This document shows positions 6,099 through 12,339 of a stretch of 12,339 nucleotides of DNA, one piece after another (position 1 is the first letter of the stretch; each line of letters begins with the position of its first letter). The notes below the pieces were generated by a model that was not told the DNA's origin, searched no databases, and saw only the letters and a list, made by a program, of their open reading frames with translations. The stretch covers positions 1 to 12,339 of the forward strand of contig CATOKC010000102.1 in the NCBI GenBank assembly GCA_951800675.1. The letters are read 5' to 3'. This DNA comes from an uncultured Oscillibacter sp. Lineage in GTDB: Bacteria > Bacillota_A > Clostridia > Oscillospirales > Oscillospiraceae. The translations under genes were made by a program, and so were the position numbers.

Positions 6099-6779
6099 TC
6101 AGCTCTTGCTGGGCAGCACCGAGGCGATGGACCCGGCGAAGGCGCTCAGCGGCATGGTCTGAAGCACCACATGGCCCGGCCCTGTGACCACGGTGTTAAA
6201 CATCCCCTCCCCGCCGAAGAGGACGTTTTTCACCCCCTTGACGGACTGGATATCAATGGAGCAGGTCTCGTCCATCATGGCCAGATTTCCGGTGTCCACA
6301 ATCAGCTGCTGGCCCGGAGCCAGGTCGTACTCCACGGCGGAGCCGTCAATTTCCAAAAAGGCGATCCCCCGGCCGGAGAGCTTCTGCATAATGAAGCCCT
6401 CGCCGCCGAAGAAGCCCGTTCCCATCTTCTTCTGGAAGAACACGGACAACTCCACCCCCTGCTCCGAGGCCAGGAACGCGGACTTCTGCGCCACAATGGA
6501 CTTGCCCGGCCCGATCTCCACCGCCCGGATAGTCCCGGGGAAGCTGGAGGCAAAGGCAATCATGCCCGGAGCGCCCTTGGCGGTGTAAAGGTTCTGGAAC
6601 ATGGACTCCCCGGAGAACATCCGGCCAAAGGCCTTGCCCAGGCTGCCCCCGGCGGAGGTCTGCATCTCCATGTTGGGGCTCATCCACACCATGGACCCCT
6701 TTTCCGTAATCATAGTCTCCCCAGCGTTCAAATCACAGATCACCACGGGCATGGGCTCGCCCTTGATTTCATAGTTCAT
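6099..6779 (-). CDS. AIM24 / TIGR00266 family protein
   Basis: 226 residues, the usual length for this bacterial family. It is a beta-rich domain with repeated Gly turns. Typical stretches are GSMVWMSPNMEMQT (28-41), then LYTAKGAPGMIAFASSFPG (64-82), FFGGEGFIMQKLSG (123-136) and VKNVLFGGEGMFNTVVTGPG (183-202), which the family shares. It is cytoplasmic, with no signal peptide; the molecular function is poorly defined (the yeast namesake is a mitochondrial inner-membrane organiser). ATG 6779 has AAAAAGGAG about 9 nt upstream; the much longer open frame to 7076 crosses the promoter region and is not credible. It has its own vegetative promoter, is divergent from spoVAD, and is probably monocistronic. 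Confidence 0.88.
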   Translation of the reverse strand: MNYEIKGEPMPVVICDLNAGETMITEKGSMVWMSPNMEMQTSAGGSLGKAFGRMFSGESMFQNLYTAKGAPGMIAFASSFPGTIRAVEIGPGKSIVAQKSAFLASEQGVELSVFFQKKMGTGFFGGEGFIMQKLSGRGIAFLEIDGSAVEYDLAPGQQLIVDTGNLAMMDETCSIDIQSVKGVKNVLFGGEGMFNTVVTGPGHVVLQTMPLSAFAGSIASVLPSKS

Positions 6780-6832
6780 CACGGCACACTCCTTTTTGTT
6801 TCTTCCCCCTCCGGGGTGTTTTATCTTACAGT

Positions 6833-6861
6833 AGTATAGCAAAACCCCCTTCTTTCTGCAA
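6833..6861 (-). promoter_or_regulatory. sigma-A-like promoter of the AIM24 gene
   Basis: On the minus strand TTGCAG (6856-6861) and TATACT (6833-6838, 5 of 6) are 17 nt apart, about 50 bp upstream of the ATG at 6779. The -35 keeps TTG but diverges after that. Confidence 0.6.
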
Positions 6862-6901
6862 GGCTCTGGAAAGAAGAGGACACCTTTTGCCTTTTTCTCC
6901 C

Positions 6902-6930
6902 GCATAAAGCGCCCCGTCCCGGGCATCCTA
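6902..6930 (+). promoter_or_regulatory. forespore sigma-G-type promoter of spoVAD
   Basis: GCATA (6902-6906) and CATCCTA (6924-6930) are 17 nt apart. They fit the sigma-G consensus known from Bacillus subtilis, about GHATR and CATNHTA with 17-18 nt between. It lies 32 bp upstream of the spoVAD ATG, and known spoVA genes are sigma-G-controlled, so site and gene agree. Confidence 0.75.
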
Positions 6931-6962
6931 GAAGGAACACCACTGCCACAAGGAGGCGCGCT

Positions 6963-7979
6963 ATGAACAACAAACGGATCGGGCGCCGCACCGTCGCCCT
7001 GGAGCATCCCCCCTCCGTCATCTCCTACGCCAACATCGGCGGCAAGCTGGAGGGGGAGGGCCCCCTGCGGGAGCACTTCGACGAGCTGGACCAGGACTCC
7101 TTCTTCGGGGAAAAGACCTGGGAAAAGGCGGAGTCCGCCATGCAGAAGCGGGTCCTTCAGCGGGCCCTGGACCAGATTAAGCTCAAGCCCGGTGACCTGG
7201 ACTATATCTTCGCCGGGGACCTCTTAAACCAGTGCATCGGCTCCTCCTTCGGCCTGCGGGAGTTCGGCGTGCCCTTCTACGGGCTCTACGGGGCCTGCTC
7301 CACCATGGGGGAATCCCTCTCCCTGGCGGCCATGGCCATTGACGGGGGCTTTGCGGAAAAAGCCGCCGCCATGACCTCCTCCCACTTCTGCACGGCGGAG
7401 CGCCAATACCGGATGCCCGTGCCCTACGGCAACCAGCGGACCCCCACCGCCCAGTGGACCGCCACCGCCGCCGGGTGCACCATCCTGGCCTCCCAGGGAG
7501 AGGGACCCTATATCACCCACGTCACCTGCGGAAAAATCGTGGACAAAGGAATCGCGGACGCCAACAACATGGGGGCCGCCATGGCCCCGGCGGCCTACGA
7601 CACCCTTTCCGCCTTTTTCCAGGACACAAAAACCAAGCCCCAGGACTACGACCTGGTGGTCACCGGGGACCTGGGGGAGCTGGGCCACGCCATCGTCCGG
7701 GACTTCTTTTCCAAGGACGGCATCGACATGGGGGAGCATTTCCAGGACTGCGGCCTCCTCCTCTACGACCGGGAGAAACAGGACATGCACGCCGGAGGCT
7801 CCGGCTGCGGCTGCTCCGCCTCGGTGCTCAACGGCTACCTCCTCTCCGGTATGCGCCAGGGGAAATGGAAGAAAATCGTCTTCGCCCCCACCGGGGCCCT
7901 GCTCTCCCCCACCTCCAGCTTTCAGGGAGAGTCCATTCCCTCCATCTGCCACGCCCTCCGCATCTCCACCACAAAGTAA
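6963..7979 (+). CDS. spoVAD: stage V sporulation protein AD
   Basis: 338 residues, the same length as the Bacillus subtilis protein. SpoVAD has a thiolase-like fold and belongs to the SpoVA machinery that moves calcium-dipicolinate into the forespore and out at germination; it is reported to bind dipicolinate on the outer face of the spore inner membrane. Visible here are DYIFAGDLLNQC (80-91), FYGLYGACSTMGESLSLA (105-122) with Cys112 at the thiolase nucleophile position, SSHFCTAERQYRMP (139-152), DLGELGHAIV (236-245) and the C-terminal LLSPTSSFQGESIP (313-326). ATG 6963 follows AAGGAGG. The protein appears complete. It is monocistronic: spoVAC and spoVAE, its usual neighbours, are absent on both sides, so they must lie elsewhere or this is a second copy. 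Confidence 0.95.
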   Translation: MNNKRIGRRTVALEHPPSVISYANIGGKLEGEGPLREHFDELDQDSFFGEKTWEKAESAMQKRVLQRALDQIKLKPGDLDYIFAGDLLNQCIGSSFGLREFGVPFYGLYGACSTMGESLSLAAMAIDGGFAEKAAAMTSSHFCTAERQYRMPVPYGNQRTPTAQWTATAAGCTILASQGEGPYITHVTCGKIVDKGIADANNMGAAMAPAAYDTLSAFFQDTKTKPQDYDLVVTGDLGELGHAIVRDFFSKDGIDMGEHFQDCGLLLYDREKQDMHAGGSGCGCSASVLNGYLLSGMRQGKWKKIVFAPTGALLSPTSSFQGESIPSICHALRISTTK

Positions 7980-7981
7980 CC

Positions 7982-8008
7982 AGGGGCCCGGATTCCGGGC
8001 CCCTTTCT
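7982..8008 (+). terminator. terminator of spoVAD
   Basis: A 10-bp stem AGGGGCCCGG (7982-7991) with CCGGGCCCCT (7995-8004) has an ATT loop and a short TTTCT tail. It starts 3 nt after the spoVAD stop codon, confirming a single-gene unit. Confidence 0.85.
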
Positions 8009-8054
8009 ACATATCCTACAGGGAGTTCCCCAGTATCCTTGTGCAGATTCACGG

Positions 8055-8083
8055 TTGACCTTGGTATGAAATCAGACTATACT
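8055..8083 (+). promoter_or_regulatory. sigma-A promoter of the marR-MATE operon
   Basis: TTGACC (8055-8060, 5 of 6) and TATACT (8078-8083, 5 of 6) lie 17 nt apart. The expected start is near 8090, giving a leader of about 45 nt before the MarR ATG at 8135. One arm of an inverted repeat fills the spacer. Confidence 0.8.
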
Positions 8084-8116
8084 ACCATTTGTCCTCAGCA
8101 AGTCCGATTTCATACC
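8063..8116. promoter_or_regulatory. probable MarR operator, two inverted half-sites
   Basis: GGTATGAAATCAGACT (8063-8078) and AGTCCGATTTCATACC (8101-8116) are inverted copies matching at 15 of 16 positions, 22 nt apart. The left arm fills the spacer between -35 and -10; the right arm is downstream of the expected start. Since the left arm is not transcribed, it is a DNA site, not an RNA hairpin. Binding by the MarR protein encoded next would repress its own operon. Confidence 0.7.
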
Positions 8117-8134
8117 ATAATAAGGAGCCCGCAC

Positions 8135-8575
8135 ATGGACCATTACACGCTGTTTCAGGAATACCTCCAGGCCGACCACCAAATTGATGAATTTTACCAC
8201 ACCCTGGCCCAGGCCCTGGGCCTGTCGGACAGCGCCCTTTGGGTACTGTGGTGCCTGGTGGAACGAGGGGACGGCTGCACGCAGAAGGACATCTGCCGTC
8301 AAGTCTCTATCAGCAAGCAGACCGTCCACTCCTCCGTTCGGAAGCTGGAGCGGGACGGCTTTCTCTCTCTCCGTCCCAGAGAGGGCCGGGAGGTCTCCCT
8401 CTTCCTCACGGCTCAGGGCCAGGAGCTGGTCCGTGAAAAAGTCCTTCCCATCATGGCGGCCGAGCGGGCCGCCGCGGGGGGGCTGACCGAGGAGGAGCTG
8501 CGGGATATGATCCGCCTGTCCCAGAAATGGCTCTCCCTCTTCCGAAAGGCGGCGGCCTCCCTTCCCAAACCATAA
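8135..8575 (+). CDS. MarR family transcriptional regulator
   Basis: 146 residues, usual for the family. The winged helix-turn-helix runs from about residue 33 to 100: CTQKDICRQVSISKQTVHSS (48-67) is the helix-turn-helix, and PREGREVSLFLTAQG (81-95) is the wing, replacing the usual D-R-R/S wing motif with E-G-R. Flanking helices give the dimer interface. These proteins usually repress a neighbouring efflux or stress gene until a small phenolic or toxic ligand binds. The ATG at 8135 follows AAGGAG; the open frame extends back through spoVAD and is not real there. It is first in an operon with a MATE pump, 50 bp downstream, and its operator-like repeat overlaps the promoter. Confidence 0.93.
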   Translation: MDHYTLFQEYLQADHQIDEFYHTLAQALGLSDSALWVLWCLVERGDGCTQKDICRQVSISKQTVHSSVRKLERDGFLSLRPREGREVSLFLTAQGQELVREKVLPIMAAERAAAGGLTEEELRDMIRLSQKWLSLFRKAAASLPKP

Positions 8576-8577
8576 AA

Positions 8578-8596
8578 CCGCCGGAAACCCCGGCGG
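8578..8596 (+). other. intercistronic hairpin
   Basis: A 7-bp stem CCGCCGG (8578-8584) with CCGGCGG (8590-8596) closes on a 5-nt loop right after the MarR stop. It lacks a T-run, so it probably does not terminate; it may protect or divide the mRNA, changing pump levels relative to the regulator. Confidence 0.4.
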
Positions 8597-8625
8597 CCCC
8601 TGATATAAAGAGAAAGGAACTCCCT

Positions 8626-9960
8626 ATGCACATCCATTTATCCGATCATTTCAGCTATGCCAAGCTCCTGCGCTTCACCTTCCCCACCGTCGTCATGCTG
8701 ATCTTCACCTCCATCTACGGCGTGGTGGACGGCGTGTTCGTCTCCAACTACGCGGGCAAGACCGCCTTCGCGGCGGTGAACCTCATTATGCCCGCCCTGA
8801 TGATTTTCGCCACGGTGGGCTTCATGCTGGGCACCGGCGGCAGCGCCGTGGTGGCCCGCACCATGGGAGAGGGGGACCTGCCCCGGGCAAACCGCTACTT
8901 CTCCCTCATCGTCGCCGCCGGCGTCCTCGCCGGCGCGGTGCTGACGGTTCTGGCGGAGCTCATCATGGAGCCCCTTTGCCTCCTTCTGGGGGCCGCAGGA
9001 GAAATGCTTCCCCTTTCCGTCCGCTACGGGCGTATTCTCTCCCTGGCCCTGGTGCCCTTTATTTTGCAAAATATGTTCCAGAGCTTCCTCGTGGCGGCGG
9101 AGCGGCCCAAGCTGGGGCTGTGGCTCACGGTGGCGGCGGGCCTGACCAACATGGTTGGGGACTGGCTTCTGGTGGGGGTCCTGCCCTGGGGCGTGGCCGG
9201 GGCGGCCATCGCCACGGTGGCCAGCTCCCTGGTGGGGGGCGCGGTGCCCCTGGTCTACTTCCTCCTGCCCAACAAGACCCCTCTCCGCCTGACGAAAACC
9301 AGGCTGGAGGGCCGGGTCCTGGCCCAGACCTGCTCCAACGGCTCCTCCGAGATGATGAGCAACCTCTCCACCTCTCTGGTCAGCATTCTCTATAACTTCC
9401 AGCTCATGCGCCTTATCGGGGAGGACGGCGTGGCGGCCTTCGGGGTCATCATGTACGTGAACTTCATCTTCATCGGCGTCTTCATGGGCTACTCCATCGG
9501 CGCGGGCCCCATTGTCAGCTACCACTACGGCGCGGGAAACCAGGAGGAGCTGCGAAGCCTCCTGCGCAAGAGCCTCCTTTTGATGCTGGCGGGCTGCGCC
9601 GGGCTCACCGCCGCCGCCGTGGGCATGGCGTTCCCCCTGTCCCGGATCTTTGTGAGCTATGACGCGGACCTGCTGGCCCTCACCGCCCGGGGCTTCCGGC
9701 TGTACGCCCTGTCCTTCCTGGCCATGGGCTTCAACATCTTCGGCTCCGCCTTCTTCACCGCCCTGGGGAACGGCGTCCTCTCCGCCGCCATCGCCTTCCT
9801 GCGGACCCTGCTCTTTCAGACGGCGGCCATCTTCGTCCTGCCCCTCTTCCTGGGGCTGGACGGCATCTGGCTGGCGGTGACGGCGGCGGAGCTGCTGACC
9901 TTGGCGGTAACCGCCCTGCTTCTGTTCTCCCAGAAAACCTGTTACGGCTACGGCGTCTGA
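8626..9960 (+). CDS. MATE family multidrug efflux transporter
   Basis: 444 residues, about twelve membrane helices in two similar six-helix halves (roughly 14-210 and 235-435). The MATE pattern is clear: FTSIYGVVDGVFVSNYAG (27-44), the glycine-rich MLGTGGSAVVARTMGEGD (67-84), VAAERPKLGLW (156-166), and in the second half GYSIGAGPIVSYHYGAGNQEE (288-308) and ALGNGVLSAA (379-388). Family members export drugs or other organic cations using a Na+ or H+ gradient; the closest general type is MepA-like. ATG 8626 follows AGAAAGGAA at a good distance, and the open frame before it only overlaps the MarR gene. It is the second gene of the MarR operon and presumably the regulator's main target. Its last 13 bp overlap the 3' end of cysG on the other strand. 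Confidence 0.93.
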   Translation: MHIHLSDHFSYAKLLRFTFPTVVMLIFTSIYGVVDGVFVSNYAGKTAFAAVNLIMPALMIFATVGFMLGTGGSAVVARTMGEGDLPRANRYFSLIVAAGVLAGAVLTVLAELIMEPLCLLLGAAGEMLPLSVRYGRILSLALVPFILQNMFQSFLVAAERPKLGLWLTVAAGLTNMVGDWLLVGVLPWGVAGAAIATVASSLVGGAVPLVYFLLPNKTPLRLTKTRLEGRVLAQTCSNGSSEMMSNLSTSLVSILYNFQLMRLIGEDGVAAFGVIMYVNFIFIGVFMGYSIGAGPIVSYHYGAGNQEELRSLLRKSLLLMLAGCAGLTAAAVGMAFPLSRIFVSYDADLLALTARGFRLYALSFLAMGFNIFGSAFFTALGNGVLSAAIAFLRTLLFQTAAIFVLPLFLGLDGIWLAVTAAELLTLAVTALLLFSQKTCYGYGV

Positions 9961-11288
9961 GACCGCAGGTCCATCCCCGCCGTGCCCCCAACCACAATGA
10001 CGGCGGGGGCCTCCGCCCCGGCCTCCCGGGCCCGCTCCTCGATATCACCCAACGTCCCCCGGACCGTCCGGGGGACGTTTTTTCCGCCGATCACGGCAAC
10101 GGGCGTCGACCGCGGCAGCCCGGCCCCCATAAGCCGCCGGGCGATTTCCCCCAGCTGGGACAGCCCCATGAGAAATACCAACGTCCCCTCCAGCCGGGCC
10201 AGCTCCTCCCAGCGGGAGGGCAGTCCCTCCGGCGAATCCGCCGTGTGGGCCGTGACCACGTGGAAGCTCCGGCTCACCCCCCGGTGGGTGACGGGAATCC
10301 CCGCCGCCCCCGGCACAGCCACGGCGGAGGTAACCCCGGGGACATACTCCCACGCAACTCCGGCGGCCTGGAGGGCCAAAGCCTCCTCTCCGCCCCGGCC
10401 AAAGACGAAGGGGTCCCCGCCCTTGAGGCGAACCACCTGCTTTCCCTCCCGGGCCTTGGAAATCAGCAAGGCGTTGATGGCCTCCTGGGCCATGAAGTGC
10501 CGCCCCCGCCGCTTGCCCACATAGATTCTCTCCGCCCCCTCCGGGGCCACGTCCAGCAGCTCCGGGGCCAGTAAATCGTCGTAGACCACCACGCCGCAGC
10601 GCTCCAGCAGCCGGAGGCCCCGGAGGGTTATCAGGTCCGCCGCCTCGCAGCCCGCCCCCACCAGATAGACCTTCCCCCTTCTGGGCCTGTCTACCAAAAC
10701 TTCCGCCAGCCCAGCCTCCTCCAGGGGGAAGCCCCTCTCCAAGCAGGTGGAAAACAGCCGGGCAAAGACCCCGGCCCGCTCCGCCTCCGGCACACGCTTC
10801 CGAACCAAGGGACGCAGGGACGCCAGATAATCCAGCATCTCCCCGAAGTCCTCCGGAACCACCGTTAAAACCCGGCGTTTCACCCAGGCGGCGGCGCTGG
10901 GGCTTGCCCCGGCGGTGGAAACGCCCACGGTCAAGTCCCCCCGCTTCACCAGGGCGGGAAACAGGAAGGTACACGGCTCCTTGTCGTCCACCACGTTCAC
11001 CGGAATACCACGCTCCCGGCAGAGGGCCGCAATCCCCCGGTTCACCTCCCGGTCATCCGTGGCGGCAATCACGAAGCGTTTCCCCTCCAGCATAGCGGGC
11101 TCAAAGGTCTGGCGGAGCCGCGTCAGTCCCGGCAGAGCCTCAATCTCCGGCAGCAGCTCCGGCGCGGCCACGGTAAGCCGGGGTCCGTAGGGCAATAGCT
11201 TCTGGAGCTTTCGAAGGGCTACGGCCCCACCGCCCGCGATGAGGCCCTCCCGGCCCTCCAGCTCCATAAAAAACGGAAAATACCCCAT
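9948..11288 (-). CDS. cysG: siroheme synthase, CysG type (Met8-like + SUMT)
   Basis: 446 residues against about 457 in Escherichia coli CysG. The N-terminal part (about 1-200) is the precorrin-2 dehydrogenase/sirohydrochlorin ferrochelatase: an NAD-binding IAGGGAVALRK (17-27), AATDDREVN (75-83) around the catalytic Asp, and STAGASPSAA (124-133). The C-terminal part (205-446) is uroporphyrinogen III methyltransferase: VYLVGAGCEAADLITLRG (207-224), VVRLKGGDPFVFGRGGEE (285-302) and VPGVTSAVAVPGAAGIPVTHRG (316-337, the SAM-binding region). It thus can turn uroporphyrinogen III into siroheme, or into precorrin-2 for B12. ATG 11288 begins 1 nt after the ABC ATPase stop (TGACATG), with GGAGG inside that gene, so translation is coupled. 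The stop is TAG at 9948-9950. Confidence 0.93.
   Translation of the reverse strand: MGYFPFFMELEGREGLIAGGGAVALRKLQKLLPYGPRLTVAAPELLPEIEALPGLTRLRQTFEPAMLEGKRFVIAATDDREVNRGIAALCRERGIPVNVVDDKEPCTFLFPALVKRGDLTVGVSTAGASPSAAAWVKRRVLTVVPEDFGEMLDYLASLRPLVRKRVPEAERAGVFARLFSTCLERGFPLEEAGLAEVLVDRPRRGKVYLVGAGCEAADLITLRGLRLLERCGVVVYDDLLAPELLDVAPEGAERIYVGKRRGRHFMAQEAINALLISKAREGKQVVRLKGGDPFVFGRGGEEALALQAAGVAWEYVPGVTSAVAVPGAAGIPVTHRGVSRSFHVVTAHTADSPEGLPSRWEELARLEGTLVFLMGLSQLGEIARRLMGAGLPRSTPVAVIGGKNVPRTVRGTLGDIEERAREAGAEAPAVIVVGGTAGMDLRSQTP
10051..10083 (+). terminator. terminator of the marR-MATE operon inside antisense cysG
   Basis: A perfect 14-bp stem, AACGTCCCCCGGAC (10051-10064) and GTCCGGGGGACGTT (10066-10079), joins directly to TTTTTT (10078-10083) on the plus strand. 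It lies about 90 nt past the MATE stop codon. The central single base is probably part of a short loop once the inner pairs open. The same bases encode cysG residues 403-413 on the minus strand, where they give no T-run in the right place. Confidence 0.8.
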
Positions 11289-11289
11289 G

Positions 11290-12054
11290 TCAGCCCTCCT
11301 CCGGCAGCCCGCAGAAATAGCGCCAGCCCTCCGGCCCGGAAGCCCGGTCCAGGCGGACGCCCATAACCCGGGCCAGCACTCCGCTGTGATAAATCTCCTC
11401 CGGCCCACCCAGGGCCAGCAAACGCCCCCCCGCCAGTACGGCCACATCATCCGCCATGGTCAGAGCAAGACACAAATCATGGAGAACCAAGGCTATTCCC
11501 CGCCCCTCCGCCGCCAGACGGCGGACCAGGGCCAGAACCTCCAGTTGGTGCCGGATGTCCAGATAGGCGGTGGGCTCGTCCATGAGAATGGTCTCCGTCT
11601 CCTGGGCCAGGGCCATGGCGAGATAAACCTTTTGCCGCTGTCCCCCGGAGAGCTCCGGCACCGGCCGGTCCGCCAAATCCAGGGCGTCCGCCGCCGCCAG
11701 GGCCCGGTCCACCGCCTCATAGTCCTCCCGGCCATAGCGCCGGGGATAGGAGATGTAGGGAAACCGCCCGTGGAGCACCATCCGCCGGGCCGTGACGCTG
11801 GGCGCCGTCCGGGACTGGGGAAGATACGCGACCCGTTGGGCGGCCTGCCGGGGGCTGTAGTCCCGCCTTCCGTCCAGCAGCACCTCCCCGCCCAGGGGCG
11901 GCAGAAGGCCGGCCATGGTCCGCAGCAGCGTGCTCTTTCCGCAGCCGTTGGGCCCCAGCAGCGCCAGCACCCGCCCGGGCCGGACCGCCAGGGTCACGCC
12001 CTCCAGCACCGCCCGGCCCGAATAGCCCGCCGTGAGATTTCGCGCCTCAAGCAT
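11290..12054 (-). CDS. ABC transporter ATPase, iron-siderophore/B12 (FecE/BtuD) type
   Basis: 254 residues, usual for the family. It powers import through a FecCD-type permease. All motifs are present: Walker [10 protein letters not shown] (34-42), Q-loop YLPQ (77-80), signature ELSGGQRQK (134-142), Walker [13 protein letters not shown] (155-166) and the switch His in LVLHD (189-193). [16 protein letters not shown] (96-111) matches the helical-domain pattern of the siderophore/cobalamin subgroup. ATG 12054 overlaps the permease stop by 8 bp, a typical coupled pair. The substrate is not shown by the sequence: ferric siderophore, heme, cobalamin or a cobalt/iron chelate all fit, and the cysG gene next to it favours a metal or tetrapyrrole. 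Confidence 0.92.
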   Translation of the reverse strand: MLEARNLTAGYSGRAVLEGVTLAVRPGRVLALLGPNGCGKSTLLRTMAGLLPPLGGEVLLDGRRDYSPRQAAQRVAYLPQSRTAPSVTARRMVLHGRFPYISYPRRYGREDYEAVDRALAAADALDLADRPVPELSGGQRQKVYLAMALAQETETILMDEPTAYLDIRHQLEVLALVRRLAAEGRGIALVLHDLCLALTMADDVAVLAGGRLLALGGPEEIYHSGVLARVMGVRLDRASGPEGWRYFCGLPEEG

Positions 12055-12339
12055 GGCCGCGCCTCCTTCCCCGCCTCTGCCGCAGAAGAAGCCACAGGAA
12101 AAACGGCCCGCCCAGCAGGGACAGCACCACCCCCACCGGCAGCTCATAGGGGGCAAACAGCGTCCGGGCCAGGATGTCGCACAGCGTCAGCAGCGCCGCC
12201 CCACCCAGAGCCGCCCCCCAGAGCAGCCGGGCGGAGCTGTCCTCCCCCACCAGCCGCCGGACCATGTGGGGGGCAATGAGACCCACAAAGCCCAAAAGCC
12301 CCGCGAAGCTCACCGCCGCCCCCGCCAGGGCCGCCGCCA
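12047..12339 (-). CDS. FecCD-family ABC permease, C-terminal part (window cut)
   Basis: Only the last 97 codons lie in the window; the gene continues past 12339. The stretch [27 protein letters not shown] is the conserved cytoplasmic coupling loop region of FecCD/BtuC permeases, shown here in part as [14 protein letters not shown]. Two membrane helices follow, then [24 protein letters not shown], of which the [13 protein letters not shown] part is the family signature near the end. The TGA at 12047-12049 overlaps the ATPase start. A substrate-binding protein gene is expected upstream, outside the window. Confidence 0.9.
   Translation of the reverse strand, partial: AAALAGAAVSFAGLLGFVGLIAPHMVRRLVGEDSSARLLWGAALGGAALLTLCDILARTLFAPYELPVGVVLSLLGGPFFLWLLLRQRRGRRRGHA

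Noticed and set aside
6780..7076. N-terminal extension of the AIM24 gene
   Set aside because: It crosses the divergent promoters and the spoVAD start; the ATG at 6779 has a good ribosome binding site and a family-like N-terminus.
7454..8134. Long open frame extending the MarR gene upstream
   Set aside because: It runs in the wrong frame through spoVAD, its terminator and the promoter; the residues are Arg/His/Pro-rich as in GC-rich shadow frames.
11289..11450. 54-residue extension of CysG into the ABC ATPase gene
   Set aside because: The added residues are Trp/Arg-rich shadow sequence; the ATG at 11288 begins a normal CysG N-terminus with a ribosome binding site.

Overview
The window looks like chromosomal DNA of a GC-rich, endospore-forming Clostridia member. 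Three things point there: a full-length SpoVAD spore protein with a forespore-type (sigma-G) promoter, Gram-positive AGGAGG-type ribosome binding sites in front of most genes, and many simple intrinsic terminators. A gut Oscillospiraceae relative (Flavonifractor/Lawsonibacter/Oscillibacter type) is my best guess, but no rRNA is present to prove it. The gene order is chromosomal; I see no transposase, phage block, CRISPR array, tRNA or rRNA.

Layout. 1-297 has no convincing gene and holds two terminator hairpins. 298-1584 (-) encodes an unusual protein with two degenerate tyrosine-recombinase-like domains and two winged helices. 1672-2010 (-) is a small unrecognised protein behind a near-consensus promoter and a leader rich in inverted repeats. 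2195-2785 (-) is a TetR-family regulator with its own promoter. 3027-3182 (+) is a 51-residue helical protein. 3346-5887 (+) is a two-gene surface-polysaccharide unit, a family 2 glycosyltransferase and a Wzy/WaaL-like membrane protein. It is preceded by a strong promoter that runs at once into an intrinsic terminator, and it ends in a 20-bp stem terminator next to a palindromic repeat.

6099-6779 (-) is an AIM24/TIGR00266 family protein, divergent from spoVAD (6963-7979, +), which here stands alone without spoVAC or spoVAE. 8135-9960 (+) is a MarR regulator and MATE efflux pump operon. Its promoter is overlapped by one arm of a 16-bp inverted repeat, which suggests autoregulation. The operon converges with a minus-strand metal/tetrapyrrole operon at 9948-12339: FecCD-type permease (cut by the window edge), ABC ATPase, and a CysG-type siroheme synthase. 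Those three genes overlap or abut, so they are translationally coupled. The terminator for the MATE operon appears to lie inside the antisense strand of the cysG 3' end.

The strongest candidates for something undescribed are the duplicated integrase-like/winged-helix protein (298-1584), the promoter-terminator leader of the polysaccharide unit, and the terminator encoded within cysG. Everything here rests on reading the sequence; no database search was run.
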